64,000 bases of DNA from Tigriopus japonicus (Eukaryota; Arthropoda; Copepoda; Harpacticoida; Harpacticidae). The notes below the pieces were generated by a model. It did not search any database. It saw only the letters and a list, made by a program, of their open reading frames with translations, and was not told the origin of the DNA. This document shows, one piece after another, positions 42,169-52,022 of this stretch; the stretch's first letter is position 1; every line of letters begins with the position of its first letter. The stretch spans positions 7,472,006-7,536,005 of the forward strand of contig CM021312.1 in NCBI GenBank assembly GCA_010645155.1, read 5' to 3'. The position numbers and the translations under genes are program-made.

Positions 42169-45100
42169 TTATCTGGTTCTGGTGGTTTGATTTTCTTCTG
42201 TTGGTGGCAATTGTGAGTACATAGAACCCTTTGCAAGACATGTCATAGGTCCTTTACGCAAAGCCAGATTGGGACCCTTCGAAACTGAAGTTCCTCCCTT
42301 TCTTAATGCTGAATTCGGACCCTTTGCGCAAGAATTTCCAAGCCCTTGACGAATGTCAGGGTTGGGTCCATTCCATGTAATGTAATCCGTTCTGAAACAA
42401 AAAAGAAGGTATTCCCCAAGTTGAGTAAAGCCTTATCTAACGGGCAAAATTAAGGGGAAACTCACAGCAGCAAATCATCATTCGGACCTCTCCTCAAGCC
42501 AGGATTGGGTCCTTTGGCTAGTTGGCTGGAAGTCTCAGCTCCACCATCCGCTTGATCTCCAGTGGAAGTGCCTCGGGTGGTTCTGAAACAAAGGACCAAT
42601 TACCTCCTGGAAAATACTTTTCAAGGTTTTGATTTTCTTTTTGACGCTCGCTATTGTCCTTAGACATACGAGGTAATGCGTCACCACTGGGTACATTCAT
42701 ACCTATGCGAGTCCTCTTTCAGATTGGTTCGAGATGACCAACCCTTTTTGCCATGAGTGGATTTTTTCGGTTCATGTTTGGGTGATAAATGCTTAGATTG
42801 ACGTTCCAGGGCCTCGATGTTTTTGCGAGTAGGCTTAGGTGACTTTTTCTTCTCCTTTTCTCGGGCTTTTTCTACTTCTTTGGCCTTTTTACGTCGCATG
42901 TCATCCTCAATCATTGAGTTTCTAAAGATCAGGTCAATCATGACGGGTTCGTTCAATTGTTTGAAGCCAGACATTTATGCGTTTTCGGCTACACTTACAT
43001 CAAACTAGTGGCTTGTTCTTCATCAAACAGTACAGACTCTAATGCCATGTACAGGATTCTCTCAGGGATGTCGAATTTTTTCTCGTATTTTTCCTTCATT
43101 TTTCTCCGGAGCTCTTCCTTCTCCTTGTCCGAAATTATCGGTGGGGGTTTAGGAAGGGGTGTGCGCTTTTCGGCCAACCTTTCCTCCTCTTTTCTACGAG
43201 CATGCAACCGTGGAGCACCTGAGCAAGGAGGGGAAAATAGATATTGGCAGAGATACGTGGTCTCAATGATTTGACATAGTACGTACTTGGCGTGTCTCTC
43301 TTGACATATCCCATCTTGACTAAACGATCAGCTCCTTTTTGCACGTTATTGTCGCTGTTGGACAAGACGTCCAAAAGAAGGTACTCCTCCACCGTGGGAA
43401 AAACACTCTTCAAGTATCTAGCAAAAAAGAGATCAGCAAATGTTCGGTTAGAGGCCCTGAGAAAGTGTTGACGATTTGCAGGCTGTTTATATCTCACAAG
43501 TTCCGGAAATGGACACAAATTGGCGACATTGATCGCAAAATTTCTTAATGAGACACGTCTCCTCCACGACAACTCCTTAATTCCTAACATTAGAGAAGTA
43601 AATTGTTTTCCCGCATTCCTTGGCTTACCTAAGTTTCATCTTTGGAGACGAATGAGGTCTAGGAAAGCTGCGGAAGAGCGTTCCCGCTTGTCCAATTTGG
43701 GGCGAGCCCATGGAGAAAGAATGATCAAATCCAGAAGCTGCAGATCCAGGTCGCGGGGTTGGGTACCCTGATGACGATACAGAGTTGGTGGCATCGCGAT
43801 TTCCCAAGTTAGGAGTCATGGCAGAATTGTTATAGTAATGGGGCAAGGATCCGGTGTGGGTCATGTTGTTGAGTATTGTCTGAGCTGCACCTGGCAAAGT
43901 CGAATGGCGGGTTGGTGGAGGTGTGTACACTGATGAAGGGCCAGGTGTGATGAATGGGTGCTTGGCAACTTGAAGTGCACTGATCACCACGGCTTGAGAG
44001 CCGTGATATCTAAAATAAACATCATTGAAAGTAACTTCTTAGCTCAGCCAAACTTGAGGAGGCTTACTTTTTTAACAGCTCTCGAATGTGGCACTCATCA
44101 ACAGTGGGGAACATGCTGGAAATGGTGTGAAACGCTTGCTCTGAATTGTCATCCACCTCCGAAATATCTGCCAATACGTGAGATTCTCGCCGAAAGGTAG
44201 ATCTTTGGCTCATGGGCGATCCACCACCACCTCCTCCTCCCCCGCCCCCTCCGCCACCAAAAGCTCCGTTGAGTGACTCTTCCAACTGAAGCCGTTGGAG
44301 AGGTAAGGGCGAAGCTTGGACTCCAGTACCTACTCCTCCACTCGTCGTTCCTTCAATTTTCAAGAATAAGAACAGCATCAGCCTTGTCCTGGCAAAGCTA
44401 CGCTTCCGAAAAAATGGAAATCGATCGTTAGTTCGACCATTAGCTTACCCACAAAATGGGAAAGCTGAGTATTTTGAGATGTCCTTCCTCCAATCATTGG
44501 ACTGTTGGCGCCTCCAATATTACGGCGATTTGAGACATCCTAAAACACGAATGCAATAGAAATTGGCTTGCTTGAAACACTTAGAAATTCTTGATGATCA
44601 TTTCTGAGAGTTTAAATGGCTTTTTGTGCCTCTTTTAAGCTCTAATGATGAGTTAAACTAGATTTGTCTTACTTTCCATTCCACTTATCTACGTTCTAGG
44701 TAATATTTTACAAAAGTATGTCATTTGAACTATTCTTTAAGCATAGAAATTTGGTACATTCATACAAGAAGCACTGGAAATATGGGGTGGGAGGCAAGCA
44801 ATGAGAATAATGAGTTCCAGTAAGAACAATTCAATTACGTTCTTCTGCAAACGAGACCTTGCATATGTTGACAAGAATACGTATTTCAATTTTCAGCTCA
44901 ATCGAACGACGGAGAGAAAAGTTATGCTCACTCAAAGTTCTGTGCAAATCCTACCGAGAATGAATGAACTAACCCTTTTCTGGTAATTGTTTTACCACAA
45001 AAGGGCGAGTTCATTCATTCTATGCTCTCTTCAGAACATAAGTTTGAGAAGGCATAACTTTTCACTCCGCCGTTCGATTGAGCTGGAAATTGAAATACGT

Positions 45101-48100
45101 CGTCTACAGAATACAAGCCAGGTCTCGTTGCCAGAAGAACGCAAATGGTTTGTTTCTGCTGGAAATCATAATTCTCATTGCTAGCCTCCCACTCCGTGAT
45201 TTCCGTGCTTCTTGATTCATAGCAAAAGAAAAGAAAACTGAAGAAAGATTGATTCTGCTTGAATAAAAATTGGGAAAACTGAAACCTTAGCATAACTTAT
45301 CCTATCAATAAGCATCCAGGTTCAATCATTCCATTGTTTTGTTTTTGTGTCAGTAAAATTACCTTTTTTCATGTCGTAATGGAACATGAGCATATAGTTT
45401 GTGTCAATCTGGTTTTATTTTAACGACTATCATGCAATGCTATTAGCCCTCTTAAACCTGGTACCACACCTCTGTAACAAGACTGAGAGGTCTAAACGTG
45501 AATAAGACCACGAAATTTTTGCCCAAAAAGCAACCTTAAACGTAAAAATCAAACCAGTGGTAAGTGGGAAGGAGGCCTTAAAATAAAAAAAAAGTTAAGG
45601 AAGACGGAAGACGTTTTGAAGGTCTTGGTTTCATTAAGATTGTTAGGAAATCAGTCCCAAGCTTTTGCTCTTGAAAATTTTCTTGTGATGTTCAATGTGA
45701 CGGTATTTCAATCCATGAGATTGACGTTGCACTCCCCAACCATCTTGTCAGATGAAGATCTTCTCAGATTTAGCGGGGTTTTACAGGCACCGAAGCTGAC
45801 CAAATTTTTGTTATAATTTGTCCCTTTTTTTGTTTGGCACGTATTGGTTACGCTCAGTACTGGATTGAGCCTGGATGAGCAGCTTCAACCAATGCCCACA
45901 TCTATTACATATGTGTAGCAAAACCTAAAATTAACACCCTAGGGTTTCAGAGGTTTAAAGAAGAAAAAACACCTAATCTAACTAGTGCACTTTAATCAAG
46001 GATCACTAAAGACATGGTTATTGGCAAAAGCCGTTTTTCGAATTCTCGGCTAGCCAAAGAAAAATCTAATAAAACCAATTGCTTGGCTGGCAATTTAAAG
46101 CCCACATGCTTAATTTCAACTTGATCGACTGAAATTTGTGTCACTAGGAGTAATTTGAAGCATTGAGCACAACGCGCTTACTTTTACGCGCCAATTGAAA
46201 ATCTTTGGTCAATCTTGAAGCAAAGGCTGGCAAAGATGCCTGGTGGTTTATCTGATGCCACCAACCTTAAACAAATCAAATTGCAAGTGAAACAAGCCTG
46301 GTCAGAGATTGAACCCAACACTTAGGAGAACCTTATAGCAGGAATGCCCCAAAGAATATCAACTTGTATTAAGCTCAAGGGTGGTTACGTTGGTAATTAT
46401 AATTGTTCATTAATGTACACCCTGATAGCATTAGAATAACTTTTTAGTGTAACTAAAATTTTCGGGGCGTAATGTATAGAAGGCCATAAACGACGGTATA
46501 AAAAGAAGGATTTCAAAAATACATATTAAGGCCGATCATTGCAGTATTTTGTTGTTGTGGTTTGTGGATTTTTAATTACCGCTACAAGGAATGGGATTCC
46601 CTGTAAAAAAAAAAACAGTCATTAACCGGTGCTACATAAAATTAACATTTATGATATTTGGTCTACCAACGACTTACTGTTTGCAGATCTGGACAACCCT
46701 TGAATACTGGGTTGATCAAGAATAGTATTTAAGCATTGGTCCAATCCTGCCTTGAAAGCCGTTAGAGGATCAGCTCCTACATATTCCCGACTAAGACCAA
46801 GGGGCAACAGATTGAATAATGAAGGAACCCGATAAAGAAGAGAGGAGGACTTCATTGTTCTAACTAGCCTGGATTCCTTGGGACAGAGCCAATGAATGCT
46901 CTTGAAGAAATGCAATATCAGATACATTTCAAACATTCTCCGAGTACTGTACAGCCCTAACTTCTAGAGTCTCTCCCAATACCAGAGAGCTCTCTCTCTC
47001 TGATTCCTGTGATGTTCCTAAAGAAACATCTTTGGACCTGCTCGACCTTTTGCAAACCTGCCGAACTCGTTGGAGCCCAAATGCATGAGGCATGTATTCA
47101 AAATGAGGCTGAACAATCGACTTCAAGCATCGTAACACTATCTCTCTGGACTTGAAAGTGCGATAGATCCAGCCACACGCTTGAAACGCTATACCCACTT
47201 TCAACTGGATATGCTTATGAAACTTTCAATTATACATCATAATTAGGGACAGGAACTTAAGACGAATAAACTTATTCGTCTTTATTCGTCTTTATTCGTC
47301 TTTTTTACCCTTATTCGTCGCAACAAATTTATTCGTCTAATTTGGATTTTATTCGTCTTTTTTCGTCTAATCCGGCAATTTCACTCAACTTTTTTCGTCT
47401 AATTACTCAAAAATTGGAACTTTTCTTAGATTTGAAGCTTTTTTCTCAAATTTGGAATCAAATAGACACTTTTAAAAAAGTTCAACGCCAAAACTTGGGC
47501 AACAAAATATGATCCACACTTACATTTTAACTTGTAGAGTTTCCTGACACAAAGAAAGAAAATTGGATTGAAAAGGCTATCTGACTATTTGAATAATTAA
47601 TGTCAACAAATCTGCCTCTAAATATTGCTCTATTGAAACCGTTGACATAAGGGCGGTTTTGAGCTCTTGTTTTTTTAAACTTATATGTTCCACTGACCAT
47701 TTCTTGCTTATTTGGCACTTTTCCGTTTGTTAACTTTGTAGATTTTGCCGTTTTGCACAAGGGTGCAGCTGTTTCCCCTCAATTGGGCCACACATTTTGT
47801 CTACTTTATGGGCAGCTGTTTTAATCCTCTTTACAGGCAATTCATTAGTCTTTTTTGTCGTATTTGTCAGTTTTTTTCGTCTTTTTTGTCATATTTGTCA
47901 GGTTTTTTCGTCTTTTTTGTCATATTTGTCAGGTTTTTTCGTCTTTTTTTGTCGTATTTGTCAGGTTTTTTCGTCTTTTTTCGTCTAATCGGGCAATTTT
48001 ATTCGTCTTTTTTCGTCTAATCAGGTAATTCTATTCGTCTTTTTTCGTCTAATTTGGCAGTTTTATTCGTCTTAACTTCCTGTCTCTAATCATAATTGTG

Positions 48101-49885
48101 AGGTTTTGCCACAAAAAAATATTGGAGGATGGAATTTTCATTGTATTGTCAAGACCTTGAGAGTATTTTGAAAGTGATCCTGGCATGAGTCCTCCCTGAC
48201 TAAGCATACTAGTATGCTAACTATCAATTACATAGATACCAATATTCTCTTAAGTGTGCAAGAGTGAGACTACCAAAGGCACACAAATGAAAAAGCAGAA
48301 AGGGTATTTGACGTTTTGTACTTCAAAAAGAATCCATAGCTACTAATTTGTTATCGATTACTTGGGCATGGGGGGGTTGTTGTCAAATAACTTTTTGTTA
48401 TAAACGGTGCGGAACAACTGCGTATTTCATTTTGCTACATAGCATCTCAGCCAACATTGTTTCTTTCAATCGAGCCCGTTTTTGTCAAAGCAGAACAATA
48501 CGCCTGCTATTTTGGATGTATAGGACCCTCGACACGGCTTTTTGGGGTACGATTTAAGTGTCAAATATTTGATCACCTTTTTGCCTTTGTTCCGAAAATA
48601 AGCAGAAGTCGGAAGAATACGGTCAAAGAAACAATGTTCTATTGCTTGTGACATTCATAAGCGCTTTGGGTTTTGGACTTTTACCTTTTTTAGGCCCACA
48701 CTGCCTTAAATCGCAAAAAAACTTTGAAAAATCACTTTCTTGCTGGCTAAAGATGCTAAAGCTTAATTGCTGGTATCTTTTGAGTGGTTCCAAATGCAAG
48801 GTTGGACTCTTTCGTAAGCCAAAGTTTTCAATTATGATTATTAGCTTGCAAATTTAGTAATTGAGATGAGTGTTCGTTTTTTTATTTGTTGCTTACAGTA
48901 TTTTATTAGTATCTGTCTTCACCTGTTTTTTTTAACACAATAGCAAAATTTTAATCCTAAAATAAGTTTCTCCCTGAGCACTTTGATCAAATGAAACAGT
49001 ATTAAAAAGAAAGTGAAGAGAAATAGCGAAAGCTTGAGAGAAAGCAGAAAACATAAGCACAATAAGAATAAAGAGTGAAAGAAAGAACGATAAAAAAAGT
49101 AGCAAAGTCATTCCCGAAATAGTTTTCAAGTTGAAAGATGCTCAGATCAAGTACCTGAAGAAAAACAGCCGCATGATGAACGTGCCCATGTAGAGCGGCC
49201 AAGGCTAATTGCTGATCTGTGAGATCCCCACTGTTGGATCGACCCTTGGATCCAATACATGGAACACTCTGCGTGGCTCCAGAAGAGGGTGGAATGGTGC
49301 CAAGGGGATAGGCCTGTACACCAATCCAGTGAAAAGAAAGAACATTAAGAGGTCGAGAAGGAATTCGATCAATGCTAATAATAGTTTATAAGCGACCATA
49401 ATCTCATTTTGATTTGAATATAACTGATGAGAATTTGCATAGCTTCTGTTCTTTACCTGTAACGGCACAGCTTCGGAAACTTGAGCAGAAGTAGCAGATG
49501 GCGGACTCATGGTCCGAACCACATCCGTCGAAGTTTTCTCCACGTTGACGTTGGTCGTGGTAGTGTTCTTTGGGTTCTCTTTCGAATGCGACGAAGTGGT
49601 AGCATTGGTCGTGGTCGTGACAGTGGCGGTTGTGGTGGTGGTAGAGGAGGAAGACGAGGATGCCATGGAGGTTGATTTGCCAATCTGCTTGTAGCGTACA
49701 CGAGGATCCTCCCAACTCGTCGATTTTGTATAATGATTGATGAAATAGCTGAAATTGAGTTGGCAGGATATATATAGATACGAGATGGTTTTATAGATTA
49801 ACATAACTTACTATCTTCCAGTGCGTGGGTCAAATTTGGTATCCCATCCAGGAGGAAGTGGTCCTTCATCTTTAGAGGACGACAT
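42169..49885 (-). CDS. WW domain + two CUE domains, ubiquitin-binding-type protein
   Basis: Eleven exons whose phases all agree: 49885-49812, 49748-49457, 49313-49155, 44539-44449, 44350-44068, 44009-43629, 43417-43287, 43218-42999, 42921-42703, 42582-42466 and 42391-42169; predicted 729 aa. A WW domain spans residues ~8-43 (W14 and W37; GPLPPGWDTKFDPRTGRYY). Thr/Ser-rich sequence follows, then a run of 13 Gly, a first CUE domain (about 276-316, SSMFPTVDECHIRELLKKY) and a second (about 428-470, KSVFPTVEEYLLLDVLS). After these comes a highly charged Lys/Glu coiled region (about 475-610). The tail repeats a KGPNxxLRKG motif four or five times. WW domains bind Pro-rich motifs and CUE domains bind ubiquitin, so an adaptor role in ubiquitin signalling is inferred. 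I cannot name an orthologue. Intron 3 (4.6 kb) carries several transposons. The divergent neighbour is UCHL5, a deubiquitinase. Confidence 0.85.
44765..45214. repeat. 450-bp palindrome in intron 3 of the WW/CUE gene
   Basis: Arms 44765-44981 and 44997-45214 are inverted copies with most positions matching, separated by about 15 bp. Outer ends are CAAGAAGCAC and its inverse. A transcript through it would fold into a long imperfect hairpin. Probably a foldback MITE. Confidence 0.85.
46565..47235 (-). mobile_element. LINE (CR1/L2-like) 3' end, copy 3
   Basis: Reverse-transcriptase C-terminal fragments on the minus strand: KVGIAFQACGWIYRTFKSRE, then degraded sequence, then TMKSSSLLYRVPSLFNLLPL to a stop, plus the 3' tail with GGAATCCCATTCC. 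Lacks about 30 codons around CPNPGFEISCSNRR present in copies 1 and 2. Lies in intron 3 of the WW/CUE gene, in the gene's own orientation. Confidence 0.85.
47244..48088. mobile_element. hAT-like non-autonomous element with internal TTCGTCT minisatellite
   Basis: 845-bp element with inverted ends TAGGGACAGGAACTTAAGAC (left) and, inverted on the right, TAGAGACAGGAAGTTAAGAC. It is flanked by perfect 8-bp duplications ATCATAAT at 47236-47243 and 48089-48096, as in hAT elements. Both inner ends consist of many ATTCGTCTTTTTTCGTCT-like repeats; the middle holds unique sequence related to 12925-13025. No transposase. Confidence 0.9.
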
Positions 49886-50733
49886 GACGATGGTGGCAAA
49901 TAAAATTTGCTTCCTTTAAACTAAACAGAATTGAAGGAGAACCTCTTTGAGCTGATTATTGATTTTTACATCCTGAGCACTGCCACTGCAGATCTGGAAA
50001 GACTGGCTTTTACATCCATGCAAGAGGAAAAGGATCGCCAAAGGGCCTTTCTCTTAAAAATAAAGGGAGGTTTGGTTGAAAACAATTCCATCACTCCCGC
50101 TGTTGTTTTTTTTCTTTTTCCAACATTACTCCAGGGACTCCGGGTTCTTAGATGTTTCTTGAATAAATCCCAAAAAAGCGACCACTCTTGATTTTGAACA
50201 TATTGGCGGAAAGTTATTTTGAGCCATGCATGCGTCGAAACTCTTTTTCTAACAACGACTTACTCAATATGGAAATCTCAAACTACCATAAAGGCAGTGT
50301 CTCTTCGAAACCGGCGGAACAATGCTCAAAAAAAAAAAAAGAAGCCTCTTATACGGTGGCACTATTTTCCGAACTTTGTCAACGTGACCATCTGATCTTG
50401 ACGAGATCGCCTTGGCTGCAACAAGAGACCGGAAATGGAAATGAAAGCCAGCAAATATAAAGCCTGTGTACCTTTCAAGAACTTTTTCATTGAATATAGT
50501 AACTTTGAAACGGTGTCTAAGAACTAATTATCAAGATTAAAATCTTAATTTCTATATGTTCTCTACCTCTCAGACCAAATGTGGTCACTCTGTCTGCTAA
50601 TCATCCAAGGCTTTTGTTATTTGCATGCATGCATGCACGTTGTTGACGGATTGAGCGAGTGAGATTTAGCAATCCGGCAAAGGAAAATTTCTTGTTGTCT
50701 ATCCATTGCGGGTTTCGGATTGATTACGTGGTC
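49886..50733. promoter_or_regulatory. Divergent intergenic region of the WW/CUE gene and UCHL5
   Basis: 848 bp separate the two divergent start codons, so a shared or bidirectional promoter is likely. No core promoter motif could be fixed by eye. Short reading frames here look like noise. Confidence 0.45.
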
Positions 50734-51964
50734 ATGGGTGACGGTGCTGGGAATTGGTGCCTGATCGAGAGCGATCCAGGCGTGTTCACGGAGCTCATCC
50801 AAAAATTTGGTACCATTCATCACACCTGAGAAGTCCGCTACATTTTTCTACTCTCATTTCTTGTGTTCGATCTATTTGTAGGTGTGAGTGGAGTGCAAGT
50901 GGAGGAGTTGTGGTCGCTAGACAAAGACCACTTTGAGAAACTGAAACCCGTGCACGGATTGATCTTCCTGTTCAAATGGGTGCCGGATGAGAACCCGCAA
51001 GGCACCGTGGTCCGGGATTCAAGAGCTGATGATATGTTCTTTGCCAAACAAGTGAGTAGTGGTCCTCCTTATTCAACTCGTGTGACCTCTTGATCCGTCG
51101 GATTGTCGGTTTAGGTGATCAACAACGCTTGCGCTACTCAAGCCATCTTGTCGGTCTTGTTGAACGTCAATCACGATGAAATGAGTCTTGGGCCGATTTT
51201 GAGCTCGTTCAAGGAGTTCTGCTCCTCTTTTGACTCCACCATGAAGGGCTTAACCCTTTCGAATTCGGATGAGATCAGGACTGTTCACAATTCGTTTTCG
51301 AGGTAGGTCTGACTGATTAACGATTGTTCAACAGCACTGGTTAAAAGAAAGGTCTCCGAATTTCTTTTAGGCAGAATTTGTTCGAATTTGACCAGAAATC
51401 CGCCTCCAAAGATGATGATGTGTTCCATTTTGTGGCTTATGTTCCTGTTAAAGGACGGCTTTACGAGCTGGACGGACTCAAAGACGGCCCTGTTGATCAT
51501 GGAGCTGTCCCAGAGAGTGGCGATTGGCTGGATTTAGCCAAGCCAATCATAGAGCAACGCATGGCCAAATATCAAGCGGGAGAGATTCATTTCAACCTTA
51601 TGGCCATCATGCAAGATAAGCTACTTCGATATCGAAAAGAGCTAGCGATCCTCACGGTTCGTCATAGTTAAGGAATATTTCTGTTGTCTTTTCCTTTTAT
51701 TTAACATACGCTTATGTTTTTCTTCAGGAAGCGAACGATGCCGCGGGTATCGCCGATTTGCAAATGAGAATTGCACAAGAGGAACAACAACGAACCCAAT
51801 GGAAAAAAGAGAACATTCGTCGGAGACACAACTACCTGCCATTCATTGTTGAATTGCTTAAAGGTCTAGCCGAGCAAGGACAGTTGCAAAATGTTTATGA
51901 AAAAGCCAAAACTAAGGCTCAAGAGCTGGACGAACGCAAAAAAGCCAAAAAGAAATCGTCATAA
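50734..51964 (+). CDS. UCHL5: Ubiquitin C-terminal hydrolase L5 (UCH37)
   Basis: Five exons (50734-50809, 50882-51051, 51115-51302, 51371-51656, 51728-51964) with introns of 63-72 bp, giving 318 aa (human 329). It is a cysteine deubiquitinase of the 26S proteasome (via RPN13) and, in vertebrates, of INO80. The catalytic residues fall at the same numbers as in human: C88 (NNACATQA), H164 (VFHFVAYVP) and D179 (RLYELDG). Residues 1-30 ([19 protein letters not shown]) and [12 protein letters not shown] are family hallmarks. The C-terminal helical part includes [20 protein letters not shown], the ULD segment that binds RPN13, and a Lys-rich end. An AATAAA signal begins one nucleotide after the stop codon. 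It converges with the DPP4-type gene, with 58 nt between stop codons. Confidence 0.97.
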
Positions 51965-51965
51965 G

Positions 51966-51971
51966 AATAAA
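51966..51971 (+). promoter_or_regulatory. Probable polyadenylation signal of UCHL5
   Basis: AATAAA starts one base after the TAA stop codon (TAAGAATAAAA). No other AATAAA occurs on this strand before the neighbouring gene's coding region. Confidence 0.7.
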
Positions 51972-52014
51972 ATCGGGCGAAAAAAACCGCTTTTCATTGG
52001 AAAACTGACAACAA

Positions 52015-52020
52015 TTTATT
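52015..52020 (-). promoter_or_regulatory. Probable polyadenylation signal of the DPP4-type gene
   Basis: AATAAA on the minus strand begins two bases after the TAG stop (TAGGGAATAAATTG). With cleavage 10-30 nt downstream, this 3' end would reach the 3' region of UCHL5. Confidence 0.7.
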
Positions 52021-52022
52021 CC

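Noticed and set aside
42681..42974. Alternative start MSGFKQLNEPV for a separate small gene
   Set aside because: The first part is the 77-bp intron between WW/CUE exons 8 and 9; splice phases support the longer gene.
49931..50460. Two plus-strand frames in the WW/CUE-UCHL5 spacer
   Set aside because: No domain, no splice link to UCHL5 exon 1, and sequence composition like intergenic DNA.
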